Numbered from the stretch's first letter, positions 1-13,688 are shown. The stretch: DNA of 64,000 bases from Prinia subflava (GCF_021018805.1 NC_086248.1:53697485-53761484); one strand, 5' to 3'. The notes: generated from the sequence alone by a model not told the origin. A program made the numbers and translations.

Positions 1-1003
1 ATTATATCATTTTCCCCCATAGAGCTACCTTCTTATATCATCGCTTGTCACAAATACAGCAGTGCTACTATTCCTAGATATTTTGCAGGGCAAAATTACC
101 AGTGAATCCAGTTGAAGCTGAAAAAAAAGAGCAGTTCTGTGGGTTGTTCTCCAGGACCCCAGTGCAGGGGCCAAGATTAAATTTTATCAATAGTCATTTG
201 TGAAAGAACTGGTTTAATAAGACCTACCTAGAATTGCTGAAAAATTTCATGAGAATCCAGGTTTTTGAGAGTGGAGCTCAATTTCTTCCATCAAAAAAGA
301 TTTCTTTCTCTTCCTGAAACCTTTTGCCTTGTGTGACAAGGAGTTTCAACTTTCTGGAAATCCAGTAAGGGTCTTACTGCCAAGAAACCCCTTTATAAAA
401 TAACTGATTCTTTACAAGACACTTTGGAGCACAATCATCCTCTTCAGTGAACGAGCTAAAGATTACTGCTAATGAGACAATTGCACATTATCTCAGCACG
501 CATCCTGAAGAACAAATAAGAGGCTGCACTGGCAGTCAAAATCTGGCATTTCCTAAGGAACAAAGGCTTGACTTTGTGACACCTGTGTGTAACTTTTTTT
601 TCACAGAACATTTTGTGCTATTATGCAGATATCTACCAGAATCATCAATAGCTTTTGAGTTTTCAAGTCCCCAGTGGAGACAACGGCAGCTTTGAGGCAA
701 TGTGGAAACAGGGAGGGATTGACAACTTAGTGACATGGAACATCATTTTACAGGGATGACTCTGTTGTTACTTCTGCAGCTTTATGCTGGCACTTAAAAA
801 ATAGCGAGATGCAGACTATATTTCAGGATCCCTTCTCAGCTTTCTCTAAATCTGATCCTTTCTTATCCAATTGGTAGGCTGTCTGTGACCCACATGTAAT
901 TTTCCCCTTACTTAACTCCCCTTGCCAGTATTACTTCTCACATACTCTTTTGTTTTGTCTCCAGGCTTCTCATCAGAATGTTTGCATTCCAGTCTGCCCT
1001 ACT
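1..1003. other. Intronic DNA, no gene seen
   Basis: AT-rich non-coding sequence inferred to lie in the intron downstream of the PTPRT exon on the minus strand. The open frame at 447-695 shows no domain and no codon signature. I see no repeat family here. Confidence 0.6.
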
Positions 1004-1380
1004 CACAGAATCACACAACAGCTGAGGTCAGAAGGCACCTCTGGAGGTTGTCTAGACCAACCTCTTGGCGAAAGTGGGGTCAGCAACTACAGCAGACTGC
1101 TCAGGGCACTGTCCAGTCAGGTACTGGGTATTTCCATTGAGGGCAACCCCAGAGTCCACCAGGGCAACCTCATCCAATGGTCAACCATCTTCTCAGTAAA
1201 GATTCTTCTTATGTATTTCAAATATTTCAGTTGTGCCCACTGCCTCTCCTGCTTTCAACAGCTATTTGTACATATGGATAATTTTCCTCTAAACCTTCTC
1301 TTCTCCAGACTAAACAGTCTGGAGCTCTCTCAGTCTCTCCTCTTATGGCAGATAAGCCAGTCCTTGTGGCACTAGTCATC
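1004..1380 (-). mobile_element. CR1 LINE 3'-end fragment, minus orientation
   Basis: The plus strand begins CACAGAATCAC and continues with the typical reverse-complement CR1 tail: 'aggcacctctggaggttgtc', then 'ctaaaccttctcttctccag' and 'ctaaacagtctggagctctc'. These match the conserved CR1 3' region with many substitutions. CR1 is the main avian LINE and its copies are usually 5'-truncated. The open frame at 950-1375 lies over this repeat and is not a gene. The right boundary is approximate. Confidence 0.88.
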
Positions 1381-2196
1381 CCACAAGCTTCCCCTTTTTA
1401 GTCCCATCTTTGCTGTCTGCCCCAGCTCTAAAAGCCCCTTTTCTCTCAGCAGACCCTGCTCCCCTTGACTTTTGCCCAGTTATTTCCAGCCTCAATCCTT
1501 GTCTCCTCTGCACTGCTGCTTTCCGCCTCCTATTCCACCTACACTCTGCTGAACTGACTTTCCGTCCCTGTTTGCTCTCTCACACAGACTTTCTGCCAAG
1601 GTTTTTTCCTGTTTGCAGGTTCTCCTCTCCTTCCTTTTTTTTTTTTTCACTCCCTTCCTGTGATGCCAGGAAATCACTAGACTATGAAGAGCACAAGGAC
1701 ACACACTTGTGTCTTACTCTGTTCTGTTCTCTAGATGGAAACTAATTTTGGCAATCCAGAACAACAGCAGTAAAGATGTTCTCAACCTCTAACAGTACTG
1801 GTCAGCTGTACTCCAGTGCAGTCAGAATCTATGGGGGGTTAGACTTTGATGCCTTAACAAGTCTGCTGAGATGTGATTTTTTCAAAGGCTTACAACTCCA
1901 ATGGGATTCTCACAGGAACAGAAAAAGCCACTCCCTTGTCACAAATACTTTGTGAAGAGTCAAGTCCTTGCTTGAAAACTTAGGGATATCATATTTCTTC
2001 TGCAGCTTTGGTACAAACAAACATATAGCACTTAGTCCTTGCCTCCAGAAATCTCCAAAGTCTTCTGGATGATTTTTTTTCCTAGGCAAAAGACAACTAA
2101 AATTCCTAGCAACTGAGAACAGGGCAAGCAAATAAACATTTCTGTAACTAATGGTTAGCGGCAGTCAGCTTGGTAAACACAGTAAATTCCACAGAA
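1381..2196. other. Intronic DNA with pyrimidine-rich stretch
   Basis: No gene is seen. Bases 1400-1660 are C/T-rich and include a T13 run at 1635-1647. The open frames at 1410-1745 (plus) and 1492-1704 (minus) reflect this biased composition. Some of this stretch could be a more decayed extension of the CR1 fragment to its left. Confidence 0.5.
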
Positions 2197-2202
2197 CTCT
2201 TC
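2197..2202. repeat. Target-site duplication, left copy
   Basis: CTCTTC immediately precedes the TG of the LTR at 2203 and matches the right copy exactly. Confidence 0.9.
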
Positions 2203-2770
2203 TGTGGTGGTGCAAAATTATGATTGTTAAGTTTATTTAGTTTATTGTAATGGTTTGTTCCTTGTACCCCATCTTTGTAGCTGGTTTGTTCCTAACTGCC
2301 CCCGGTTAACTGGTTATGTAACTTCCAGTGGCAGTTATGTGCCAATCTTCCTTTCCTGCCTATGTAAACCACTCTTACCTACCCTTGATTGGTTTACCCC
2401 ACTGGTGTAACACCCCCAGAGATTTATCCTATTGGTTGTGGTCACCTCACCCCTCCCCTCACCACCTGGTTATAAAACCTGTTGTAACAGAAGCTTCTTG
2501 AGTGAGTTGGGGCTCAGTCTGAGCACCCTGCAGGTGGTGAGGTGGTTTTCAGTTGCCCCTCAACAAACCCCTGTTTGGCTTACTCGGCTGACTCCTCTCT
2601 TCCTCCGTCCCTGTCTGCGACTCCACGCCAGCCACTACGCTCTCAGGAGCCAAGACCCACAGGAATCAGCCCAGCCTGCGCGCCTCGCTGGCTGATCCTC
2701 AACCACTGCCGCCGGTGCCTGAGCTAGCCTGGTGAGCAGAGACACTGCAGTCTCTGGTGGCACCGTGACA
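2203..2770 (+). mobile_element. Solo LTR of an endogenous retrovirus, 6-bp target duplication
   Basis: The element begins TGTGGTGG and ends CACCGTGACA, giving the TG...CA ends of a retroviral LTR. It is flanked on both sides by CTCTTC (2197-2202 and 2771-2776). A TATA box (TATAAAA) lies at 2471-2477 and a degraded poly(A) signal-like AACAAA near 2562. No gag, pol or env reading frame adjoins it, so the internal region was lost by LTR-LTR recombination. A 6-bp duplication is typical of class II (ERVK/alpharetrovirus-like) proviruses. The open frames at 2432-2727 are inside the LTR and are not genes. The LTR is antisense to PTPRT. Confidence 0.92.
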
Positions 2771-2776
2771 CTCTTC
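2771..2776. repeat. Target-site duplication, right copy
   Basis: CTCTTC immediately follows the terminal CA of the LTR at 2770. Confidence 0.9.
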
Positions 2777-5700
2777 CTCCAGTTTTAGTCTTAATCTTGT
2801 TAAGGAAACAGTTTCCATTTATAAAATTAAGTTTTATCTGTTCTGACAAGATTTATTGGCATTTTGGGCACAGACACTACCAAAAGCAATCATAAATTAA
2901 ATTTTGTTATCTTTAATATAAGACTGAAATACTACAAAAAGTCTGCAATTTTGGGGGATCTCTTACACCTCTTTTGCCCACACCTCTCTTCCCTTTAGTA
3001 TTGGTGTTTTCTGATGTAAGACAGGTTAGTCAAATACATTAATAAAGCTAACATACTGAAAGGAGGAGAAGACCTCCATTCAAAGGAACCAATGAAGAAT
3101 TTCTTCATTTTTTTATGTGTAAGGGTTAATTGAGTGTCAGCAGATAACTCCAAATCCAGAAAATTGTCATGCCAATCCTGAATATATAGCTTGACACCAA
3201 CCAACTGCACTGTAAGAATTTGCAACAATTCCATAGTTATTTTTCATCACAGTGAAATTTTTATCCTAATTTTCCATGATAGGTTTCAATATAGGTATCC
3301 TATATTTAGGATAGGAATTTTTTTTGTCTGTCTGTTTTTCATTGCCACTAAGGATCCATTTCTATCTCTAACTCACATCACAGCCGAGAAGCCGACTTCT
3401 CTTTCTGAGTATAGTCTGATCAGTGGGAAGATACTTTCCAATATCACCATTTAGGAAAGTGCAGAATGGATTATTCCACAAATTACTTTCTTAATTTAGT
3501 GTCAGAATAAACTGCAAGGAGCAAGGGAGTGGAAGAAATTCAGAAACTCAGAAGAGAATATATGTTTAAGAAATAAGGTATTTATGAATATTTGTCCTCT
3601 TATATAATCTCACAGATTCGTAAGTCTGTGTTATTCACAGGATTGTGGGTTGAAGCAGCATTTAAGAATAGATGTTAAAGTAACTTTCATTTTTTAGCTT
3701 CTTTCAAACTTGTATACATAAATCCATTTATACTTTTCACTAAAATGGATCTCAGTAGAATCTTACTCAAACTACATTTTTGGGGATTTGGTCCTAAAAA
3801 TAATGAAACGGGAAATTCAGCATAAAATATACTGTTCTCACTGGACAGATATAGAATAGCTTTAAATTCCTAAGAAAGTTTGTAGCATATTTTGGTAGAG
3901 CCAGGAAATCTTGCAAAAATGGGAACTTTCATGTCAGTCATTCTCCATTAAATTTTTGCTCAGAGGTAAGGACAGATTGCTACACTGCATGGATAAATTA
4001 GGAAATACAAGGATGAGTAAGACCTCCTCCTCTTTGGAGAAATTCCATGGTACTTGAAAGTAGAATCTACAATGGATATGCCATGCGAAGGATGAGGCAA
4101 TTACAGCAGCCTTTGTATAATTAAAAGTGGTTCTAATTCTGGCATTCTGTCAAGTACTTGAAGACAAGAAAGTATTTGTAATTGTGGCAGTTTTCCAAAT
4201 TCAAGATGTGCATGACAGGACTAACTCCTTGCCTTGGTAACTAAACATGAACCACTAATGGGAGTCCTTTGAAAGGAAATCTGACCTAATGGAGATCAAT
4301 AAGAAACTTTGGCAGATTAGGTATGCATTGTGCTCTGTGCCTGGACAGGATAGAGAGAAATTTAGATGCACAAAGTGAATTAATTAGGCATCACCATTGA
4401 AATTCACTGGTTTTCCCCAGAAAGCTGCTTCCAACAGTGACATTGCTAACAGATAATAGCATTTCCATGTCATAGAAGCTGTAGTTGAAGAGCTTCCAGT
4501 TACTGAGTGATTTAAAAAGAAAAAAAAAAAAAAAAAAGAAAAAAAAGAAAAGAAAAGGAATTTGGCAGGAAACACAATGTACCCTTAGGTACGGTTTTAT
4601 GATAAGAACTCCTATATAGGTGTATATAAGAAACACGCATGCAAGTAACTGAATTTTGTGGCAGAAGTTTAACATCTGACATTAAACAGTAGCTTTTAAA
4701 ATTATGACTACATGGGTTTGGGTATGGATGAAGAAAAACAGAGAGGAATGCTGGTTAATATTTATGTTCATCCACTGGTTGAACTTCGTAAATGTGTTTT
4801 TCCTGAAAGTTAATGTTTGACACCAGACCACTTTATGACTAATGAAGAAAAAACAAGTCTAGATGTGGACTCCAAGATGTGCAGTCAACACAACAAGAAT
4901 ATGCAGTGATATGCCTGAAAAGTCTCTTCTTGCTATTTACAATGCAAATATAAGGAGTCTAGGGATAATGGATATGTAAGAATAGTATTTGTAATTATTC
5001 TGACCAAAGACAACTTGCCATTTATCACCTCAACATTCTTGAGAAAAAAAGACAGATTTTTTTTTAAAGGACTATTTAATTTTTCACCTTGGTGTTCCAC
5101 CAGTTATACAACAAACTGAATTATTACTAAAATAACACAGAGCTAGGATACAGGGATACTAAGCAGCAGGTCATAAGAAATATGTTAAGGTTTGACCCGG
5201 TTCCTCTCCCTGCTGTTTAAGAGGCAAGCCTAGCATGCAACATTTGACATGCCTGTAGAGCTTTCCCTCTTGACAGAAAAATATCAACAAACTATACAGC
5301 TCTGCTACACTTTGAGAAGGTGAAATACAGCCTTCAAAGGTCTTGTAACAGAATGATACAAATACAGTTCTTTCTAGTGAAAACGTGACAACAGAGAGAC
5401 AGGAACAGTGTTTCCTTTATTAGCTTTCTTCTCACTCTACTCACCAGGCAGAAAGATCTCTTTCAATATGAAACTGACTCATCACGACACCAACTATAAA
5501 ATCTCGGTAAAGTTAGGCTTAGAATAAAGCCTAATGTCGGACACATTTCCACAGATGCTCCAAAAGGAGTGTCTTTTTATTCCAGCACCTGCCATCTATG
5601 CATGTTTGCTTTCCTAAGAAAAAAACATGTTGTCTCCTCAGGGTCTAAACATGAGTGCATCAGGAAAGGCAGAAATCAGCCTGACCCCTCACTTTCAAAG

Positions 5701-7794
5701 CATATTCACAGTGTTGTACAGCAGGTCAGAGGGGAGACCACCTCTGATCGGGATGCTTGAATGTTGTACCTGTGCAAATGATACACACCCGCCTGCAGCT
5801 GCCATCTGGCACTGGCCTACCCAACCTGGGTTTTCTCATTTTAAGTTCACTCTCTCAAAACGCTGTGTTCCCAAAAAGGTGCTTTTGATTTTTCTTGAAG
5901 GCCAGAGTATTTTAGATTTCTTTTCAGTCTAGAAAAAAACACTCTGTGACATCTTACCTGCAGCTTGTGTCACATCCGATTTATTTTACAAAAAGCTGTG
6001 GAATTTGTTCCTCAAATTCTACAGATCTATTAGAAAGTGCAAGTCACAGGGCTCAGAAATTAAGACCTAATACATCTTCTTCCTACTAATGTAAGGCATG
6101 GGAAGCAGCAAGCAGCCAGCAATCAAAACAAAAATAGAAGGGAAAAGAAAGCATCAATGAAGTCACACCATCACTGTGGACAGCTGGGAAAGTCACAATT
6201 CTGCCCACTTAATTTATTTAATTTTGGAGAGTGTTTCCTTTTATAAACATGTTTAAATGCAGAGTGCATAACTGTAAGCAAATCCTAAAACACCCCTACT
6301 TTCCTTTCAGGCATGCTACAATTCCATCTAATCAAGATAAACAATTCACTCTAATGAAACTTAAACATATTAGTGACAGTTGAACATGTTTTGCATTATA
6401 TAGCTAGGAAAATTACATATCTCCTCCATATAGAAATTAACTTCTGTAACCCCATGAACAATAATTACAATCAACTAAAATGAAAACAAAACACGACAAA
6501 ATGCACCTTGCAATTTGTCTCCTCAACAAAATTACACAGTACAGAAGGGAAGGTATTCCATCACTTAACTCAGTAGTGGTGCACCAAATGGCTAATGGAG
6601 CTTCTTCACTTACTGCAGATTGCTCCAAATTCCTAGCCAGCTAAGATGCAACAGACACCATACACACAGCTTCTTTTAAATATTAACATGAACACAATCC
6701 AGCTGATCTCTATACTATGATATTTCATCTTTTTATTTCCTGCAATGAAAAAGAAAAATTCAGAACAAGATACCTGTTACTCACACCTCAAATAGAATGG
6801 TATGGGTTTCAAATGGGAAGGAAAATAAATCAACCCAACCACATCTTTGAACACATTATTAGGATCAGTTAAAACAACAAGAAATATACATAAACTTTTA
6901 AGAAGCAAAACTTAAAGGAGCACCAGTGAATGAGTTAAGATTTCACTAATAGTGTTTGCTTTCATCTTGACATACCAAAAAAAGGAAGAACATCACTGGT
7001 CATCATATGTAAGTGTATCCATGACAGTAAACTAATTTAAATCACTGAGATATCATTTGAGCACTACAATGAAAAGAAATGAAAAAATATGAAATTAAGA
7101 TGGAAAGCCCAAGGCTACATCCATAATAGATAAAATCTGGGGTCAAGAAACAAAAATAATGTGTTAGAATTTTTAACAATTGTCAAAAAATGCCTTTCTG
7201 CCTGCTTTCCTGCAAGTACAAGTATCATTAATTCAATTCATTCCAATAAAACCACAGTAAAGTTACACTTCACAAAAAACACCATAGTCAGATCTGTATT
7301 TAGAAGAGCTTTAACCATGTAAAGAAATAAATATAGATAATATAAAAACAAAAATATATTTCAAAACAAAGGATGTACTACTTAAGAAAACTGGAAATAT
7401 AAAGCCATGAATTTTGCAGTGTCAAAACATACTGGACAGAATATTTGAAGGTAAACATCACTTCTGTCTAAATGTAAAAGCAATTATCTCTCCCTCTGTA
7501 TTTCATCAAGATATTATAATTCCCCATTTAAAGAACAGGATGGTAACTATGCACGCCTTATTTTCATTGTATGTATTCTCCCTGCTTCTCTCTGCCCCTT
7601 TTTTCATAAAGTGACTCCTAAAAAGAGATGATAAAAGTGTATTTTATGACAAGGGAATTCAAAAGAAGGGTCTAAAGAAAATTTTCTACTTTAACATCAT
7701 TCTGCTTTACATGACTTAATTTTTTTGCAGGAAGAAAGGCATCCTCTAGTACACATGAGGATCAATAGTCTGAAAATACTTCTTTGGATATTGA
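2777..7794. other. Intronic DNA, no gene seen
   Basis: Five kilobases of AT-rich non-coding sequence. It contains an A-rich tract at about 4513-4558. The open frames here are short, overlap in several phases and show no recognisable domains. I see no identifiable transposon. Confidence 0.55.
4513..4558 (+). repeat. A-rich low-complexity tract
   Basis: Runs of A interrupted by single G residues (AAAAAGAAAA, then AAAAAAAGAAAAGAAAAGG). The minus-strand open frames at 4384-4675 run through it as poly-Phe and are artefacts. Confidence 0.9.
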
Positions 7795-7890
7795 AAGGGT
7801 GGTGAGACACTGACACAAGTTCCTAAAAGAAACTGTAGAGGCCCCAGCCCTGGAAGTCTTCAGGTTGGATGGGGCTCTGAGCAACCTGAT
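7795..7890 (+). mobile_element. CR1 LINE 3'-UTR fragment, plus orientation
   Basis: Carries the conserved CR1 3'-UTR words in order: 'gggtggtgagacactg', 'agccctggaagtcttcaggt', 'tggatggggctctgagcaac'. It stops just short of the usual CR1 terminus and is followed by other CR1 pieces. Confidence 0.85.
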
Positions 7891-7904
7891 ATACCACATA
7901 ATCT

Positions 7905-7950
7905 TATCACAGAATTGAATGGGTAGTAAGGGACCTTAGAGATGGATCAG
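7905..7950 (-). mobile_element. Short CR1 terminal fragment, minus orientation
   Basis: The plus strand reads 'cacagaattgaatgggtagt' then 'aagggaccttagagatggat', resembling the reverse complement of a CR1 3' end. It sits between two plus-oriented CR1 pieces. It is short and diverged, so the call is tentative. Confidence 0.5.
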
Positions 7951-7969
7951 TTTGACACTCTCTTGTCTC

Positions 7970-8612
7970 CAAATGACATGACACCCTTGCCTCCAAATCA
8001 GAGGGACATCTGATGTGTGAACCATTTGGTGGATAAGGATTTGGCTGGAAAGTAGCACTCAAAGCGTTGGGATCAAGGGCTCGATTTCCAAGTAGTCCCC
8101 AGTAAGTGGTGGCATTCCTCAGGGGCTGGTGTTGGGACCAGAGCTGTTTAACATTTTTATTGGTGACATGGACACTGAGATTGAGCATTGCCAACAGCAA
8201 CTCAAGGGATGGAAATCACACACTGGAGGGAAGGGATTCACAGGCTTGAGAGGTGAGCTTCTGTGAACCTCATGAAGTTCAACAAGGCCAAGTGCAGGGT
8301 CCTGCACCTGGACTGGGACAATTCCAAACACAAATACAGGCTGGGCAGAGAGTAGTGATAGGACAAGGAATAACAACTTTAAACTGAAAGAGAGTGGATT
8401 TCAATTAGATGCCAGGAAGAAATTCTTTTTCTGTGAGGGTGATGAAGTACTAACACAAGTTGCCCAGACAAGCTATGGATGTTCCATCCCTGGAAGTGTT
8501 CAAGGCCAGGTTGGATGGGGCCCCAAGTAACGTGGTCTAATGGAAGGTGTCCCTGCTCATGGCAGGTGATCTTTGAGGTCCCTTCTCACACAAACCATTC
8601 TATGATTCTATG
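7970..8612 (+). mobile_element. CR1 LINE fragment, end of ORF2 plus 3' UTR
   Basis: The order of CR1 landmarks is preserved: 'gtgaaccatttggtggataa', 'ggcattcctcaggggctggt', 'ctgtttaacatttttattgg', 'gaagttcaacaaggccaagt', then the 3'-UTR words 'gatgttccatccctggaagt' and 'gttggatggggccccaagta'. It ends with two ATTCTATG copies (8597-8612), the CR1 terminal repeat. A large part between the reverse-transcriptase tail (about 8340) and the 3' UTR is missing, so the copy is internally deleted. The minus-strand open frames at 7907-8376 are shadows. Confidence 0.93.
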
Positions 8613-11600
8613 TTTTGGTGATTATTGGCTTGAGTGTATTGTGGTACATTGACAAGTTAAAAGAAATTAATGCATTCATAAATTGAAATAGACTTGATGT
8701 AAAAAATCTGATGTTATCAAGACTAAAGTGTGCATTGTAAAGAAGAAGCAGTATTAGAATTTCAATTATATTCAACAACTTCTTAAACACCTACCTGCCT
8801 TGAAATCCATGTGTGACTAAACATTTTGTCTTAGAGGATGATGAAGCTGAATCATTTATGTGAACATTATTTGTACATTTGGGCCTGGACTTTGAGTCTA
8901 TATAAAATTAAAAGTATTAATTGCTCTTGTTCTCCCTGATGTCTTTATCCTAGCCAACAAATCTCAGACATTCTCGTAAGGAAAAAGAGGTGGAGAAGTG
9001 CAGAAATAATAATAGCAGAAGTAGCTTCTGATCAGAATGAAATCATAAACCCTTCAGCTGAAATCAGCAACACCATGCAAGCTTGATATCCCCCAGTTAT
9101 CACACCACTTGGAGGGTGCAAGGGTGAGAAGCTGTGAGAAGCTGAAAAAGCAGCACAAATTCATTCATTTCCAGTTTTAAAATTCAAATTGAGCTGCCTG
9201 CTGAGAAGCTGATAAGCTCTCTAGTAGAGTATAAAGTGTACACAGACCTTAAGATCTAGCACAGGTGGATTATGTGTAATGAAGTAAAAGGAATAAATAT
9301 CATCTAGGGTGAGCAAATCCATCACAACTGTTATCCATGCAAGCAAAACAAAGCACAAAATGCAGCTAGAGTTATGAATATAAATATCTAGAAGAGTATA
9401 TAAATGTTACATTTACAAAAATGTGCCTTGGATTTCCCAGTAAAGTCAACTTCCATGGGTACCCATTATATATTTAGGTGAACATAGAGCAGAAGGTAGG
9501 GAGCTTTCTCCTTCAGCTGTACAGTTAACAAAGAGTGATCAGAAGCAGAAAGGAAAATTTTTAAAGGAATTTCCTTAAAGCTAAAAAAAAGACTTCATCC
9601 CACTCTTGCTTGAATAAATGTTTAAATGCAACTTATATACACATTCAAGGTTGTTGTGCACTATCTGTCATGTAACACCTCCACCTCTGATAGGGCCACA
9701 GCTGTGAAGCAGGTAATAGTGTTACTCAAGCTCCTGGGTGCTTTCTTCTGTTGGGTTTGAGCCAGTTTCTTTTCCTCCTTACTCCTCATCTAGAATGTCT
9801 CCTGATAACTATGCCTCAAAAAAAACCCCAAAACAGAAAAAAAACCCAAAAAAATCCCCAAGAACAGACACAACAAAACAAAATCATTAATGTAAAGTGG
9901 CTAAGCCAATAATGCCCCATGTTTCCTTGACTTTTGGTTATGCCATTCTCTTGTTTTTATCTTCTCTTCTAACTTATTTACAGCAAAGACTGATTTTTGT
10001 TTTTCCTTCAGACATATACTGGGTCTATTAAATACAAGCCTTATGCTATTTCAGAGGAAAATGGATGCTTTTCTGCAACACAGAGGAGATAATTTTCCAA
10101 TTTCCTAACATTGGAAGCAAACGAGTTAAAAAGAAAAAAAATGTGTATAACTACTTGGAATAAACATTACTGAATGTTGTTCATCATGGTAATTCACAGT
10201 ACATTAGCAAATATTCTAAAGCATTTTGATACTCAAACCATTTTGAAAATAGGAATATATTTCAGGAAAAATTATATGGTAAGTGAGCCAGAGCACAAAT
10301 TAGTATTGGCTGTAATTCTGTTCCATTTAATTTGTTTGTTTGGGCTCACTACATATGGGCAAACTCTCAGAAAACTAGTGCTTCTTTACTGCTCCACTTG
10401 CAAATGTGTACTGGGGCAGTGACAAGTTGTAGAATTGATACTTCAATATTCTTTCTTGAGCAGTGAAACTACTTTGATACCTTGTTTGCCAACCCTACAT
10501 ACAATGCGCAATTGCTTTAAATATGAACATTTTTCCAATACAAATGAACAGCCTAAAAAACATGCAGCAGAGGGGCACAATGGAAACATTCTCCTTGGTT
10601 TGTTGTAATTAGCAAATTATTTACTATAGGTCAGTACCACTGTTAAATTTTGAGACATAGCTTCTACATTCCTTCCATGTAAACCGAATTTTAACTCTTG
10701 CAAACACACCAGGAGGTCAATGAAAGATTCAATTTTCAGACTGCCAGCTCTGAAGTAATTCTGTTTTAGCATATATTCACAATTTTCACTGCACTTATCG
10801 ACTCCTCACTTCAATTTACATATAATTCAGTGGAAAGGTATTGATGGTATTTAAAAATACCTGTTCTAACATTAAAATCACTACATTAAGAGGAGCCAGT
10901 TACAAGAGTCAATGGCCAAATAATAAATATTTTTAAAAAACCAGGAGCAATAAATGCCAAGATAATATTGGTATTGGAAAGCAAAATGTTATTGAGTATT
11001 ATACAAAAGACACTTTCAGAATTTGAAGTTGTAGATGGAAGATCAAGATTGTGAAATTTCTTTCAGGGTTTCAGGTTATCTAATTAGTTTTCATATCAAG
11101 CATTGATGAGAGCTCATTTTATTTGACAGCTCAGACAATATCCATGCCACAGTTAACCACATGTTGCTGCTTGGCTACATCCTGGTTTTATGTCAGCAGC
11201 ACAGGTACCTGTGGAGGACCAGGGATGAGGCAGCATTGAGCTGAGCAGGTAGGGGCTCTCTGAGCGTGTTCAGGTACCTAGGTAGTTGTTTTGTTTTGTT
11301 TTGCAGTTCTACCAGTAACTTAAGATGGCTAGTTTAAAACTTGCCCAGGTTTACACACATTTCAGCAAGATTTGACTCTATGACTTACATGTCTACCAGG
11401 CAGATGGAAATTGAACAGGAAGTCAGAAATAAATCCCTGAATTCCATTTAAGTATGCATATCACTTAATAATTCTTTAGAAAAACATTCATTTTAGCATG
11501 TTGTAGTTACCTTTACTATGCAGGTTGAGAATTTCTCTATACTTATCAGTCAGTACTTCTAAGAGAGCCTAAAGGTTTGAGAATGCTCAAGTTACCCTGA

Positions 11601-13650
11601 AATATGTTGTGGTCAATAGGGGCACATATTTTGGATCCAGGCTTATCCTTTCTCTTGTCTCTCAGTGAGTTCAGTGCTCTAATTTTGTTGTTGTTGTTGT
11701 ACAAAATTTTGGCTTAACTAACAGGTTTAGTCATGGTGAGTATAGCTCTGCAGCTCACTCAGCAAGTGCTTCCTCCCCTTTTGGCAAAGCAGATGACTTG
11801 CAGATTCTTCAGTACTCTTCAGAGGGCCATTGGGGTTGGGCTGATAGCCCAGCAGCATTTCTCTCTGATTTCCAAGAACAGCAATCCATCCTTTCCTCGC
11901 AGGACAGCTCTGGACTCCCCCCTCCACACACCACATAGGGGTCAGGATATCCCAAATACTACTCAAAGCCATAAGCTCTGTTTTGCACTGGCTACCTGTA
12001 GGTGACAGCTCATTCTGCCTAAAGTAACCTCAGTCTTGGTTTCTGATTTCCCTTAAGAAGACAAGTCAGAAGATATTGATAAAATAACTTAAAATGTAAA
12101 CCTGAGACTCAAGTGACACAAAACTAGCAGAGTCACCAGCCTTGGGTGTGAGACTGAGGCTAGATGGGTATTTCAGAGACTAAGGAGGTGGGAAATCTCC
12201 GTTGGCTAATGGGAATAGACCATGGAAACTTTGGCCAAAGCTGGGTTTGTGGTGGTCTGAGCTGCCATGCATAACTAGGTGAAGTCACTTATACATAGCC
12301 ATACAGAAAACTCTAATTTACAGTATAGGAAGGAAAAAGAAAGAATGCTAGACATCACAAAACTATTAGTTGCTCCCCAAATGTTATAAACTTACAAAAT
12401 AGGAGGACATAGGCTTCTGGTGTGAAAAGGCTCTATTTTGTAAGGGATAACGAGAGGAAAAAAGCAGAGCCTGCCCATCTCAAATCCTTTGCGGTTGCAG
12501 TAATCATAGCGACAAACATCAACACTTCTGAACACAGACTATGCCCGATTCCTCCCTGTGGACCTATTGGCAACCACAAAGTCCAAAGCACGACCATAAA
12601 CTGTATTCAAAAACAGGAAAGTGCAGGAGAGAAGATGAGCTCAAACTATGGGTCTCTGATTAAGACAGACAAAATTCTCAGCAGTAAACCAACAAAATAG
12701 GTTAAATAATCTAAATATTCATTAAGTTCCATATTTCTTTCCCTCTTCTTATTCTTTCTGCTCTTTAAGCAAAAAAATCAGGAAAGTCAATGTAAAACAA
12801 TCTTAAAATCCTTTGCATAATGTATTTTTTCTGTGCCCAGTGGTATCTGAATTCACCCAAATGGCATATTCAGTAACAACTGTATATATTAAAAAGGTAT
12901 TTTAGGTTTTATGTCTGAAAAACTACAATTCCATCCTTTATGGATCATCCAATCCACTAACAAGAAAATTCATTCTGTTTTTGAACTCTACTGGACCAGA
13001 AACTACCAAGCCTGATGAACCTTAAGCCTGATTTATAGGACTGTTAAACTATAACATGTAACCAAAGTCAGGCATGGCTCCAGCACAGGAAGCTCAGCCC
13101 TCCCTTGGGTCTCATTTCCTCCCCTCTTGCCACAACAGGAGCAGCTTGCCCATTCTCCTGACTCTCACTTCACAGAATCATTAGCCTATTAACCAGCTGG
13201 ATCTGAGAAGCAGGCTCCAAAACTATGAAAAAGCCAAGGGCACACTGAAGAAGGGAGGCATAATTCACCTTGTCCCTGGAAGTAGCCCTGCAACAGAGCT
13301 TTCCTAAATATCCAGATGAAAAGACAGAAGGGCACTGTGGAATGGGTTGTGGACAGGCTGAACAGACCAGAGGGGGGTTTCCCTCCCAAATCCAAACTCA
13401 GTATAGTCCCCACAAAGTCTGACATTGATGCTTCAAATTTACTTGAGCTACTTCAACCAAGGAATAAAAGCTCAAAAGATATTTTAAAGCACCAATGAGC
13501 CATGTAATTTGGGGCGGAGGGGAAAAAGGGAAGCACGCCCTAATGTTCACTTCTGACAAGCCAGGCATAATATTATATTTCTCATCTTTTATATTTTCAG
13601 AACTTTATTTTATCCCTTAGAGGGTTTAAAGACAATATTGAAATATTGAA

Positions 13651-13688
13651 ATACCATGAAAATGTAATGAAATGAATACCATGAAAAT
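13651..13688. repeat. 13-bp direct repeat pair
   Basis: ATACCATGAAAAT occurs at 13651-13663 and again at 13676-13688. The spacing suggests a small local duplication. Confidence 0.85.

Noticed and set aside
950..1375. 141-codon plus-strand open frame
   Set aside because: It lies over a minus-oriented CR1 fragment.
13170..13200. CACAGAATCATT as a CR1 end
   Set aside because: Only this short word matches. The following bases do not continue as CR1.
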